Shown here: positions 19,901-28,039 of the stretch, one piece after another
Layout of the letters: every line of letters starts with the position of its first letter
How positions within the stretch are numbered: the first letter of the stretch is position 1
NCBI RefSeq assembly: GCF_010993745.1
Contig: NZ_WOTN01000003.1
Location: 1,054,001-1,118,000, forward strand
Direction: 5' to 3'
DNA length: 64,000 nucleotides
DNA from: Fodinicola acaciae
GTDB lineage: Bacteria; Actinomycetota; Actinomycetes; Mycobacteriales; HKI-0501
Made by a program: the position numbers and the translations under genes
Notes under the pieces: generated by a model
Databases searched by the model: none
What the model was told of the DNA's origin: nothing
Seen by the model: the letters and a program-made list of their open reading frames with translations, nothing else

Positions 19901-20743
19901 GAGGAATACCGCCTCGTGCGAGAACGAACCGAGGCGATGGAGGCAGCGATTCGGCGAACGACTACCAGAGACGTCCACCCGTCGTCGGTGCTCGAGGAAA
20001 TGCCAGCCATGATTCAAGGGGAGCCATGGCTAGCCTCGATCGAACTCGCCAAACAGGAAGACGTGCCACTGTGGTGTGACGATCTCGCTGTACGTCGATT
20101 GGCACGCGCTGTCGGCGTCCAGACGTTCTCAACGATGGCAATGGCGGACGGTCTACGCGACATCAGGATTGAACTGGCGCAAACACCAGAAGAAGATGAC
20201 GAGGTTATCCAGTTCATATCCCGCGTGACGGAAGAACTGGTTGCTGAGTATGTAACAGACGTTCCAATTACGCTTGACCAACTTATTAAGCAGGCCCGGG
20301 TGGACGACTGGGCTCCGGCGGCGGCAGCCTTGACCTTGTCACGTCCCTCCTGGTGGATATGGCAGACTGAGCCAGTCACCGCATTGCTTCGGCTTTACGC
20401 CGCAATCAAGGAATCCGATCCGTCCCAACTGACCAAGTGGCAATATGCAGCGATGCTGGGTGCAGCGCGGTCGCGTTCGACACCTGAAGAGTCAAGGCAA
20501 GTCCTGGCGAATCTTGCACTTCTCGGGTGCGTCGGCGATCTAGACAATGACCCTGAATTCGACGATCTCGTCGCGGGGTGTCGAAATGCACGCAGCGTCA
20601 CCAACGTTCTGGATCAGGTGGGCGATCCGGTGCTTGGACTACCAGCCGCTCGATTGTCGCTGGCTGCAGCGGGAGTCGTCAGGTCCGAGGAGACGATGCA
20701 AGCTCTCATTGCCGCGCTTGGAGCACCTTCAGCCGAGCCGTAA
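16985..20743 (+). CDS. DUF4365-like nuclease fused to a long TPR region
   Basis: A 1252-residue protein from GTG 16985 with GAGGAG upstream. Residues 1-150 resemble the DUF4365 endonuclease-like domain: DQGIDGQVEV at 37-46 supplies the acidic pair and AVQIKSG at 58-64 the Q-x-K motif of a PD-(D/E)XK core. The remaining 1100 residues are helical repeats with TPR-like stretches, for example LGKAARHCERALELDPTD near 340, plus an acidic low-complexity insert near 760-790 (SEDVDSNSDQLDE). No ATPase motif is visible. The architecture parallels the 1019-residue protein at 6793-9852. DUF4365 proteins frequently occur in defence islands, so a nuclease armed by a repeat sensor is plausible. GC is well below that of the core genes. 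Confidence 0.75.
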   Translation: MPGGISTGRTDREGIALFDLRVSRDLKWIFREQQVRDQGIDGQVEVADEDRGTGRLIAVQIKSGPSYFVEVRDGWAFYYSSRERQLWLGHALPVMVVMVDLENDAIYWQRISAETERKTPKGYAVTLPPNQILATAADAWRLAASGVEQRATERFDVNLEVLPPPVRRVIETDGGNGSQATLLALHLAEGRGNPIGTAQALITSRPFWMETPTSWSWRALASYCAHHGAMRESADALEIAAESCSDRNGIWLAAAALNVVGEDRARARTLLESARSHGGGDVLVAIVEAILERPEGDASPLRTDTVLAAAGTEIGTDAAAQSFLAEQAIRAQDLGKAARHCERALELDPTDTDCMARIARIYGRRSITSGAQADDLRRAADLLSAAVTQRRQWSGPTHELLAQLARTLMLRGEHRLALRWLLPPPHGTATPEEATDPILLRNTLVAAHMSGASDVVSAIQAQMTEDLQDRVTQVQLGLLALTEPDTMALWQADLTRAEAENDWEGIAQAVHRLATLGVDVIDHLYPMITAGILPPGADRLPRALVVLHDHPEDGLALLRTLAAEDVSAAEYLVQTLIDMDRLDDAAEACRASFERFRSPRFLTQRALLLFSSNPDNHADDALREALQVEDRPAERVMLATRRAHIAGNSGQWSIAESILSAALAEHDHPPDSVVWGLIEVQLAAAAEDRAAATISRHQPQIRSASDARLWAHAMANVPWDDAIASEAIALASRFSDHAALATSLLTLLLSVTRGATEKGNASDSEDVDSNSDQLDERAEGHSNDNRPVVSGELHRRAFEALGALVEEHGTATGVQVIESTSADDLLRTIEEITRRSASPDLSDLVDSIARGRLPAGIVATVFRKTYTSALVRRAAGQLVAVAADESEHEAEMNVAMSAREGPVAVDLSTLMILSRLTDSEILTGQVTAMHLPRAGRDDVRRAAIEVQSLGSSPGRLAWDARAQRPVFYEQSSEEYRLVRERTEAMEAAIRRTTTRDVHPSSVLEEMPAMIQGEPWLASIELAKQEDVPLWCDDLAVRRLARAVGVQTFSTMAMADGLRDIRIELAQTPEEDDEVIQFISRVTEELVAEYVTDVPITLDQLIKQARVDDWAPAAAALTLSRPSWWIWQTEPVTALLRLYAAIKESDPSQLTKWQYAAMLGAARSRSTPEESRQVLANLALLGCVGDLDNDPEFDDLVAGCRNARSVTNVLDQVGDPVLGLPAARLSLAAAGVVRSEETMQALIAALGAPSAEP

Positions 20744-21091
20744 CGGTCGAAAGGCTCACGCCTACTTCCCATACGTTCCAACCGGCTCCGATGGTTTCAC
20801 AGAAGCTCGGAGCTGGCGAGCGAACCCGCCGAAATCCTCCCAGCAAACGGCAGTCCAATTCACGCCTGAGCATTTTCCCGTTAGACGACACTCGGGTGTC
20901 TGACCACATGCCGGCAGACGTCGCTTCGTCGCTGTTTGTCGGACGTCGTTCGAGCGTCCCGATATGGTGCGAAGGCGGGCTTGAGCGGCGGTGTCCGTAG
21001 TTGCCGGCCTTGTTGAAACGGAGCCAACGCCGGCATACGACGCCTGATTGAGGTCGGTGGGGAAATCTGGATGACCACTCTCACACGGTAA
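20744..21091. other. 348-bp convergent gap without a gene
   Basis: This lies between the DUF4365-like gene and the MerR-like gene. No convincing open frame, RNA or strong hairpin was seen. Confidence 0.45.
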
Positions 21092-21967
21092 CTACGTAGG
21101 CGGGCGGCTTTCGTCGGACGGCTTCGTACGGGGAGCCGGGAACCCGAGAACAGTGAGCAGATCGCTGCAACAGTGGTTGAGGGCAGTTTCCATGTCCGCC
21201 TTCTCATAGAGATTGCTGGCAGGATCAACGCTCGCGGCGAGGACGGGCTGTCGGCGAGCGTAGTCGGCGTGGTGCATGAGGTGAGTGGTGCGTGCTTGCC
21301 GGAATTCAGCGTCGGTCACCTCTCCCGCGTTGAGTCGCGCGGTGGCGTTCGTGCGGGCGCGAACGATCCCTACGATCGCGTCGGTAGTGAACGGCGCGTC
21401 GGGGTGCCCGATTGCGCGTCGCAGCTGCCGCAGCTCGGGCTCGAACACTGCACGCAACGCGTCGTCGATGTGCTGGTACGGGTCGGGCACGTCGGGAAGG
21501 CGGCCGGTGTACCCGACATTCGTCAGTACCTCCAGCAGGTGGTCGCGCGCCTGGCGGGTGGCGTCGGGGTGGCTCATCTGGTTGATCAGTTGCTTGCCGA
21601 TTGTGGTGGCGATGTCCAGGTTTACCTTCGAGTCACCAAGCCAGGTCATGAACGCACGCCGGGCCTGGGACAGCGGAACGTACTCTTCGCCCCAGTACAA
21701 CCACAGCCCGACTGGGATCCGAGCGAGGCTGCGGATGCGCTGACCGGTTCGTCGATGGTGCAGCAGGGTCAGCAGAAGCATCCGCTGACGTGCTGGATAG
21801 AGCGCGGGGCGGGATCCGCGGCCTTGGCCCGCGGAGCGTTTCGCCGGGTAATCCAGCAGACCCCGTTCGGACCAGTCGCGAATCGAGCGGGACCGCACCG
21901 AGTACCCGGCCGCCGCGGCGTCCGCGACGAGGTCGTCGATCGTCCCGGGCTGCGTGATCTCCTCCAC
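21092..21967 (-). CDS. MerR-like HTH regulator
   Basis: About 291 residues from GTG 21967; an upstream GTG at 22051 gives 319 residues. The N-terminal region contains a winged-helix pattern of MerR type: RSRSIRDWSERGLLDYP, then a Gly/Arg-rich wing and YPARQRMLLLTLLHHRRTGQRI. The remaining about 190 residues are helical with no recognised ligand-binding fold. No ribosome binding site precedes 21967, but a TAATCT hexamer lies about 10 bases upstream, so leaderless translation is possible. It is divergent from a 51-residue membrane peptide, and the shared interval suggests that the regulator controls it. No metal-binding Cys cluster is present. Confidence 0.7.
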   Translation of the reverse strand: MEEITQPGTIDDLVADAAAAGYSVRSRSIRDWSERGLLDYPAKRSAGQGRGSRPALYPARQRMLLLTLLHHRRTGQRIRSLARIPVGLWLYWGEEYVPLSQARRAFMTWLGDSKVNLDIATTIGKQLINQMSHPDATRQARDHLLEVLTNVGYTGRLPDVPDPYQHIDDALRAVFEPELRQLRRAIGHPDAPFTTDAIVGIVRARTNATARLNAGEVTDAEFRQARTTHLMHHADYARRQPVLAASVDPASNLYEKADMETALNHCCSDLLTVLGFPAPRTKPSDESRPPT

Positions 21968-22080
21968 CCATTGGAGATTACACGAAACTGGCCCGGTCAG
22001 AGGTGTAGCGTTCGTGAGTCTGCCAGGCGATAGTCCTTGTGGAGATGACACGATCTCCTCGATTGAAAGGAGGGAAGAGG

Positions 22081-22236
22081 ATGACGTTGAAGCAGGTTAT
22101 CGCCATGATCGTTGGCAGCCTTGCTGGCGGTTGGGTCCGGGAGCTGCTCTTGTGGCTCGGCCTGGACCAAACACTCGCCGCCGTCAGCGGGGTTGTCACC
22201 AGCTCGATGGTCACCACCGCGATCGCCGCGAGGTGA
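22081..22236 (+). CDS. 51-residue membrane peptide
   Basis: Starts at ATG 22081, preceded by the strongest Shine-Dalgarno sequence of the region (AAAGGAGGG, at about 22067-22075). The product begins MTLKQVIAMIVGSLAGGW and is hydrophobic for most of its length, with an Arg-Glu pair at 20-21 splitting it into two short helices. The excellent ribosome binding site and position opposite a regulator support it as real. Its size and hydrophobicity resemble type I toxin or membrane stress peptides, but no sequence family was recognised. Confidence 0.65.
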   Translation: MTLKQVIAMIVGSLAGGWVRELLLWLGLDQTLAAVSGVVTSSMVTTAIAAR

Positions 22237-22762
22237 ACCTGACAGCCAACGACCGGTGTCTTGGTCTGGCCGGTCGGCATTCCCAGCAGCCAGGCCAAGA
22301 CAACGGGCTAACCTCAATATTCTGTCGAGCTGGAACTACCACCCGCCGCGCCAGGCGGTGCAATCCACATCTCAGAGCCAGGCTCTAACCTTCCGGCCGA
22401 CCTGGATTCTCCGGGGAGCGCGGATGACCTCCGCGATGGCGGTGAACACGGCAGGAGAAGCGCACGGTTGTCAACGGTGGTCCTGGACGCGACCGCAGAG
22501 CAGATGCGCGCAATGCAGCGCACCAGAACGTGCCAAAGAGCAGCCACACTGCCCGCCATCACCAACAGCGAGGAAGACCAGTGGCCTCACGATGAGTAGC
22601 TGGGATGGCGGGTGTCGGCCTCTGCCTCGTCGCCGGCGGCCAGGTGTCACCACTCGCGATCGCCCGGCCGGCGAGGTGGTCATGGGAACACGCCGACTCG
22701 CTTGACGGTTGCGACGCAGCGCAATCTGTTCGGGACCAGGTCGCTAGTGGCAGGATGAACGC
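22237..22762. other. 526-bp gap, no supported gene
   Basis: Frames here are Ser/Pro/Arg-rich shadows without start signals. It lies between the membrane peptide and the HTH gene. No recognisable RNA or mobile element end is present. Confidence 0.45.
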
Positions 22763-23416
22763 ATGACCAAGCACGACGGGTCCGGCACATCGAGCCGTAC
22801 GTTGCGTATGGAACTCGCGGCGCAGCTGCGTCGGTTGAGAGTCGAAGCCGGCAATCCGACGCTCTCCGAGATGGTCGACTTAGGTGCTGCTCGTTCTAAG
22901 CAGACTCTGGATGACGTTCTGGAAGGAACCGCCTTCCCGAGGCGTCATCTTCTCGAATCGATCCTTACAGCTCTGAAAGCCAAGCCCGAAGTTAGGCACG
23001 ACCTGCTGCGACTTTGGGCGGAGGCGATGACATTGGTCGATCGTGACAGACGAAGAGGCGCCGCCTGGGTCAGCATCGTTGACAATCTTGTGTGGTCGTT
23101 CAGGTTTGGCGACGCGCTCACACAATCACTTAGAGTCCAGGCTACTCGACGCGAAGAGATAACCTCAGGAACGCGTCGATATTTGGCCACGGTCGCACAG
23201 GCGGACTTGAGCAGATGGCGGCAAACATTCCGCGGTCTTCGCAGCGGCGTAAGTCGCGCATTTGATCTTTCCGCCTCGTCGTTTGTTGCGCGTCGAAGCC
23301 GATCCCCGCACGAACTATACGCACGCGCAGAGCAGATACGAGTCCGCGGCTACGCTCACCAAATATACGTTGACGAGGTATCCGCGGTCGACGGGGGAGC
23401 AGATGTCAGCAACTGA
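22763..23416 (+). CDS. Actinobacterial XRE-like HTH protein
   Basis: A 217-residue protein from ATG 22763. Residues about 16-70 form an atypical HTH: LAAQLRRLRVEAG, then LSEMVDLGAARSKQTLDDVLEG and LLESILTALKA. This matches the pattern of actinobacterial XRE-type domains that begin many accessory proteins. The rest is basic and helical with no recognised fold. Its 3' end overlaps the next gene by 14 bp, implying translational coupling. It may be a regulator or the adaptor part of a two-gene system with the small membrane protein. Confidence 0.65.
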   Translation: MTKHDGSGTSSRTLRMELAAQLRRLRVEAGNPTLSEMVDLGAARSKQTLDDVLEGTAFPRRHLLESILTALKAKPEVRHDLLRLWAEAMTLVDRDRRRGAAWVSIVDNLVWSFRFGDALTQSLRVQATRREEITSGTRRYLATVAQADLSRWRQTFRGLRSGVSRAFDLSASSFVARRSRSPHELYARAEQIRVRGYAHQIYVDEVSAVDGGADVSN

Positions 23417-23717
23417 GGAACGTGAAGGTCATCGCCTACCGGCCGTTCATCGCGACCCGAGCGTTCCAGCGAGCGAGCGCCACATCATGTGGCTCGACCG
23501 CCAGGAGACGTATCTGGCTTGGGCTGGCTTAGCCTCAGCCCTCATCATCGCGTTGGCGTTCCTCGCTATTTCGACATGGATTATTCTGAGCGGCAATCCT
23601 GTCCCCGGAACAATCCTGGGAACAGTGGACATCGTCGGCTTGGTGACGGTCTTCATTAGCGGCAAACGCCAACTACGCTCTAAGGCATCTGATGCCGAAA
23701 TCATAGACGATGAATAG
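23403..23717 (+). CDS. Small two-TM membrane protein, DUF2335-like
   Basis: A 104-residue protein from ATG 23403, with GGGGGAG just upstream. An N-terminal polar stretch of about 35 residues is followed by two hydrophobic helices at about 40-60 and 65-85, joined by a tight Gly/Pro turn (SGNPVPGTILG). It ends with basic and acidic residues. The motif GTILGTVDIVGLVTVFISG closely resembles the membrane part of DUF2335 proteins, small membrane proteins of phage and island origin. It is translationally coupled to the preceding HTH gene. Confidence 0.6.
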   Translation: MSATEEREGHRLPAVHRDPSVPASERHIMWLDRQETYLAWAGLASALIIALAFLAISTWIILSGNPVPGTILGTVDIVGLVTVFISGKRQLRSKASDAEIIDDE

Positions 23718-24460
23718 CAAAGAGGTATCACGACCAATCGTCAATGGAGCAAGGACACTATCGCGGTATCTCGCGTACGGGAAGAATCATCTGCTGACGC
23801 CGATGAAGTGGACCCAGTGCGCCCGCGATGGCCGCGATGTCCATTCGGTCCAGGCTCGCAACGAACGCGGACGCCAGGTGCGACGGCTCTGTCTTCGAAC
23901 TCCCGCCCATAGCCGTCTTGGCGCCCTGAGCATTACTAACGCCTGCTGAAACAAAGAATCAGCTTCGAGATCATCAGGTTGCGACACATGAGATCGGTAA
24001 GGCAGTTGCTGCTGCCATCGTAGTGGGTGAGTTGGTGCAGTTCGAGTTCCTGGCCAGGTTGCACGGCTCGTGCGGCCGTGTTTTGGTCGGCACGTGTCGA
24101 TCCATCTGCTGCGCCTGAGAGAGCTAACGCAGCACGAGTAGGGCGCTAGGTAGATCCGAATCCACCGGCGCCAGCAACGCTGAAGTGGCGATGGTTTGCT
24201 GTTGGCTCCAGCAGTCCTAGCCGATCCTGTGTCGAAGCCGATAACACACAGCGACCTCGACCAGAGCCGACTGTTCCAGAGCCCTCATCACTCCTAGCCA
24301 GCACGAAACCAGCACGGTAGAGGTGAACTTAGGTGATGAGCGGTGTCCAAAGTCAGCACCAAACCAGCACGGGCGTCAAGAGAGAACAGAGCCTTCGGAC
24401 TCCGAAACCTCTCTGAGCAGCGGGTTTGCCAAATCTAACCCGAACGTGGTACCGGCGTCG
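23718..24460. other. 743-bp gene-free stretch at the island/core border
   Basis: This is the last gap before ychF. It contains the short direct repeats described separately and no credible frame. Base composition changes from mixed GC to the strong core bias immediately after it, so this is the likely right border of the accessory region. No tRNA gene or integrase was found. Confidence 0.5.
24299..24372 (+). repeat. Pair of 19-bp direct repeats
   Basis: Positions 24299-24317 and 24354-24372 differ at one base out of 19, with the pattern CAGCACnAAACCAGCACGG. Starts are spaced by 55 bp. Each copy itself contains CAGCAC twice. They lie about 90 bp before the 3' end of ychF, at the presumed island border, and may be protein-binding arms or an attachment remnant. 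Confidence 0.6.
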
Positions 24461-25546
24461 TCAAACGTTGAAGCGGAACTCCACGACGTCGCCGTCGGCC
24501 ATGACGTAGTCCTTGCCCTCGATGCGCACCTTGCCGGCGGCCTTGGCGGCCGCCATCGAGCCGGCGGCCATCAGGTCGTCGTACGAGACGACCTCGGCCT
24601 TGATGAAGCCGCGCTGGAAGTCGGTGTGGATCACGCCGGCGGCCTCCGGCGCGGTCGCGCCGATCGGGATCGTCCAGGCACGCGACTCCTTGGGGCCGGC
24701 GGTCAGGTAGGTCTTCAGGCCGAGCGTGGCGAAGCCGACGCGTGCCAGCTGGCGCAGGCCCGGCTCGGGCTGGCCGATGGCCTCCAGCAGCTCGGCGGCC
24801 TCCTCCTCCGGCAGCTCGGACAGCTCCGACTCGACCTTCGCGTCCAGGAAGATCGCCTCCGCCGGCGCGACGAGTTTGCGCAGCGAGTCCAGGAAAGTCT
24901 CGTCGCCGAGCTCCTCCTCGTCGACGTTGAAGACGTAGAGGAACGGCTTGGTCGTGAGCAGGTTGAGCTCGCGCAACAGGCTGGTGTCGATGCCGGCGTC
25001 CTTGGCTCCTGCGAACAGCGTCACGCCTTCTTCCAGCAGGTCGTTGGCCTGCCGCGCAGCCTGAGCGTACGGCACCGTGTCCTTCTTGATCCGCGCTTCC
25101 TTCTCCAACCGCGGCAACGCTTTTTCCAGCGTCTGCAGGTCGGCGAGGATCAGCTCGGTGTTGACCGTCTCGATGTCGTCGGCCGGCGAGACCTTGCCGG
25201 CGAAGTGCACCACGTCCGGGTCGGAGAACGCACGGATGACCTGGCAGATCGCCGAGGCCTCCCGGATGTTGGCGAGGAACTTGTTGCCGAGCCCCTCCCC
25301 CTCGCTGGCGCCTTTGACGATGCCGGCGATGTCCACGAAGGACACCGTGGCCGGCACGGTCTTGGCCGAGCCGAACAGCTCCGCCAGCTTGTCCAGCCGC
25401 GCGTCCGGCAGCGGTACGACACCGACGTTTGGCTCGATGGTGGCGAACGGATAGTTGGCCGCGAGCACGTTGTTCTTCGTCAGCGCGTTGAACAGCGTGG
25501 ACTTGCCGACGTTTGGCAGTCCGACGATACCGAGGGTGAGACTCAC
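24461..25546 (-). CDS. ychF: Redox-regulated ATPase YchF (Obg-family)
   Basis: About 361 residues from GTG 25546, the usual length of YchF. The GTG directly precedes SLTLGIVGLPNVGKS, which contains the P-loop; a longer upstream frame has no similarity. G-domain motifs follow, including FVDIAGIVKGA and a FNVDEEE-like element replacing the NKxD of true GTPases, which explains YchF's ATP preference. A C-terminal TGS domain ends in ADGDVVEFRFNV. YchF associates with ribosomes and modulates translation and stress responses. It marks the first clear core gene of the window. Confidence 0.97.
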   Translation of the reverse strand: MSLTLGIVGLPNVGKSTLFNALTKNNVLAANYPFATIEPNVGVVPLPDARLDKLAELFGSAKTVPATVSFVDIAGIVKGASEGEGLGNKFLANIREASAICQVIRAFSDPDVVHFAGKVSPADDIETVNTELILADLQTLEKALPRLEKEARIKKDTVPYAQAARQANDLLEEGVTLFAGAKDAGIDTSLLRELNLLTTKPFLYVFNVDEEELGDETFLDSLRKLVAPAEAIFLDAKVESELSELPEEEAAELLEAIGQPEPGLRQLARVGFATLGLKTYLTAGPKESRAWTIPIGATAPEAAGVIHTDFQRGFIKAEVVSYDDLMAAGSMAAAKAAGKVRIEGKDYVMADGDVVEFRFNV

Positions 25547-25854
25547 AACCGTCCAGTCTACGGACACTCTCCAGGCGGTGACGACCAGGTGCACCACCGA
25601 TGTCTGTCGATAGGAACCTGCTCTCCTACGCCAACAGGCCGGACATCGTCGTGGACCGGCACCGGCCCGGGTCGTGAATTCTTCCTTTGTAGGAACGAAA
25701 CTCGCGGACACGTGACACGTGGCCACAGGCCGCCAACGACGCCGGCGCGGTCCTGGTGAGTTTTTCTGGACTGTGCGGGCCGGAAATCACTCGTTCTGAT
25801 GACGACCATGCCAACTCTGCGGTGGACGCTTGCACCGAGAGGAAGGAACCGCAG
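25547..25854. other. 308-bp divergent intergenic region
   Basis: This holds the promoters of ychF (minus) and the DHFR-like gene (plus). No RNA gene or strong dyad was noticed. GAGAGGAAGG before 25855 is the ribosome binding site of the reductase gene. Confidence 0.4.
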
Positions 25855-26445
25855 ATGGGTAAGATCGTGGTGACCGCATTTGTCACCGTCGATGGAGTGA
25901 TCCAGGCGCCGGGCTTTCGTGACGAGGATCGTGACGGCGGGTTCGATCTTGGTGGTTGGACCCAGCCGTACGGTGATGCCGTCGTCGAGAGGCGCGTTTT
26001 CAAGTCCGTGCTTGCCGCCGACGCGTTGTTGTTGGGACGCCGCGCGTACGAGCTGCTGTCGAGCTTCTGGCCGACAGCCGATCCGGACGCGCGGACGCGA
26101 AAACTCAACAGCCAACCGAAATATGTAGCATCACGCACATTACGGACAGTCGAGTGGAACAACACGACCTTGCTGCGCGGTGATCTGGTCGAACAGGTGG
26201 CCAAGCTCAGAGCCCAGTACGCGCAGATCAGTGTCTGGGGCAGCAGCACGCTGATCCAGCCGCTGTTGGAAAACGAACTGCTCGACGAGTTCGTACTGTT
26301 GGTATATCCGATCGTGGTCGGCAGCGGAAAGCGGCTCTTCGCCGGCGGCACGCCGGTCGGCTTGGAGCTGGTCGAGGCTGAAACGTCGACCACCGGCGTT
26401 TCGATCCACACCTACCGGCGGGCCGAGATGCCGCGGCTGTCATGA
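25855..26445 (+). CDS. Dihydrofolate-reductase-like protein (RibD C-terminal family)
   Basis: About 196 residues from ATG 25855, where GKIVVTAFVTVDGVIQAPG begins the fold and GAGAGGAAGG precedes. The family motifs are LLLGRRAYELLSSFWP, KYVASRTL and QISVWGSSTLIQPLLE, followed by PIVVGSGKRLF. This is the YyaP/YwjB-like DHFR fold, which binds NADPH; a specific substrate is unknown for most members, and they are often loosely called dihydrofolate reductases. It is a single gene, divergent from ychF. Confidence 0.9.
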   Translation: MGKIVVTAFVTVDGVIQAPGFRDEDRDGGFDLGGWTQPYGDAVVERRVFKSVLAADALLLGRRAYELLSSFWPTADPDARTRKLNSQPKYVASRTLRTVEWNNTTLLRGDLVEQVAKLRAQYAQISVWGSSTLIQPLLENELLDEFVLLVYPIVVGSGKRLFAGGTPVGLELVEAETSTTGVSIHTYRRAEMPRLS

Positions 26446-26527
26446 AACGATGAACAACACTCGCGCCAGTCAGTCAGCCATCGAGACGTCCGTTAACCGC
26501 TAGCGTACGGCGGCCGGCGGGGCCAGC

Positions 26528-27976
26528 ATGGACGTCGTGAGCCCCATGCCCGATCTCGACATCTGCTATCGCGCGGTGAGCAGTCGCGACGCCCGGTTCG
26601 ACGGCTGGTTCGTGATGGCCGTCCAGACGACCGGCATCTATTGCCGGCCGTCCTGTCCGGCGATGACGCCGCGCCGCGTGAACGTGAGCTTCTACCCCAC
26701 GGCCGCGGCTGCGCAGAAGGCCGGCTTTCGCGCGTGCCTGCGCTGCCGGCCGGACGCGGCTCCGGGTTCGCCGGAGTGGAACACCCGCGCCGACCTGGTG
26801 GCGCGGGCGATGCGGCTGATCGGCGACGGCGTGGTCGAGCGCGACGGAGTGACCGGACTGGCGTCGCGGCTGGGTTACACGGAGCGGCACCTGCACCGCC
26901 AGCTGGTCGCCGAGCTCGGCGCCGGCGCGCTCGCGCTCGCCCGCGCGCAACGAGCGCAGACCGCGCGCGTACTCATCGAGACAACGAAAATCCCCTTCGC
27001 CGACATCGCGTTCGCGTCGGGTTTCGCGAGCATCCGGCAGTTCAACGACACGATCCGCGAGGTGTTCGCGGCCACGCCGACACAGCTGCGCGGCAAGTTC
27101 CGCGGCAGCGAGTCGGCGCCCGGCGGCATCACCGTACGGCTGCCCTACCGGCCGCCGTTCGACGCCGACGGACTGGCCGACTTTCTCAAGGCACGCCAGG
27201 TCACCGGCATCGAGGAGTGGACCGGCGCCACGTACAAACGCGCGCTCCGGCTGCCGCACGGCATGGCGACGATGGCGTTGACGCCGATGCCCGGATACGT
27301 CGAGTGCACGTTGCGGTTGGCCGACCTGCGCGACCTGTCCACCGCGGTGTGGCGAGCACGGCGGCTGTATGACCTCGACGCCGATCCGGTCGCGGTCGAC
27401 GCGGCGCTGTCCGCCGATCCGGCGCTGGAGCCGCTGGTGCTCAAGCGGCCAGGCGTACGCGTGCCGGGTGCCGTCGACGGCCTGGAGATCGCCGTACGCG
27501 CGGTCGTCGGCCAGCAGATCTCGGTGTCCGCGGCCCGTACGGTGCTCGGCAAGATGGTCGCCGCGCTGGGCGAGCCGCTGGCGGAGCCGGATGGCGCGCT
27601 GACGCACGTGTTTCCGATCGCGGAGGCGTTGGCCGCCGCGCCGGACGAGGCGCTGCCGATGCCGGAGTCGCGGAAACGTACGATCCGTGCCCTCGGCGCC
27701 GCGGTGGCCGACGGTCGCGTCGACCTCCATCCAGCCGCGGCCGTGGACGAGGTGACCGAGGCGTTGTGCGCGCTGCCTGGCATCGGACCGTGGACGGCCG
27801 GCTATGTGGCCATGCGCGCGCTGGCCGATCCCGACGCGTTCCTGCCGACCGACCTCGGCATCAAACGCGCGGCGGAGGCACACGGCCTGCCGGCGGATCC
27901 GGCGGCGCTGACCGAGCGCGCCGCGGCGTGGCGGCCGTGGCGCGCGTACGCGCTGATGCACCTGTGGCACAGCTGA
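26528..27976 (+). CDS. alkA: AdaA-AlkA fusion: methyl-response activator and 3-methyladenine DNA glycosylase
   Basis: A 482-residue protein. Residues 1-75 are an Ada zinc domain: CYRAV, TGIYCRPSCPA and ACLRCRPDA supply the four zinc cysteines, of which one accepts methyl groups from phosphotriesters. An AraC-type HTH pair follows at about 85-180 (YTERHLHRQ, FASIRQFND). An AlkA N-terminal beta domain and an HhH-GPD glycosylase domain (LPGIGPWTAGY, then Asp in PTDLGIKR) complete the protein. The O6-methylguanine transferase part of full Ada is absent. It should sense methylation and excise alkylated bases. ATG at 26528 was chosen; 26546 is a possible alternative. This fusion type is common in actinomycetes. 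Confidence 0.95.
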   Translation: MDVVSPMPDLDICYRAVSSRDARFDGWFVMAVQTTGIYCRPSCPAMTPRRVNVSFYPTAAAAQKAGFRACLRCRPDAAPGSPEWNTRADLVARAMRLIGDGVVERDGVTGLASRLGYTERHLHRQLVAELGAGALALARAQRAQTARVLIETTKIPFADIAFASGFASIRQFNDTIREVFAATPTQLRGKFRGSESAPGGITVRLPYRPPFDADGLADFLKARQVTGIEEWTGATYKRALRLPHGMATMALTPMPGYVECTLRLADLRDLSTAVWRARRLYDLDADPVAVDAALSADPALEPLVLKRPGVRVPGAVDGLEIAVRAVVGQQISVSAARTVLGKMVAALGEPLAEPDGALTHVFPIAEALAAAPDEALPMPESRKRTIRALGAAVADGRVDLHPAAAVDEVTEALCALPGIGPWTAGYVAMRALADPDAFLPTDLGIKRAAEAHGLPADPAALTERAAAWRPWRAYALMHLWHS

Positions 27977-28039
27977 GACCTGCCGTCAACCGGCCGCGTA
28001 CCCCATAGAGTGGATATCCCGGCCGGAAAGAGGCGGACG

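Noticed and set aside
24323-25759. Long plus-strand open frame over ychF
   Set aside because: Antisense shadow caused by high GC; the minus frame matches YchF in full.
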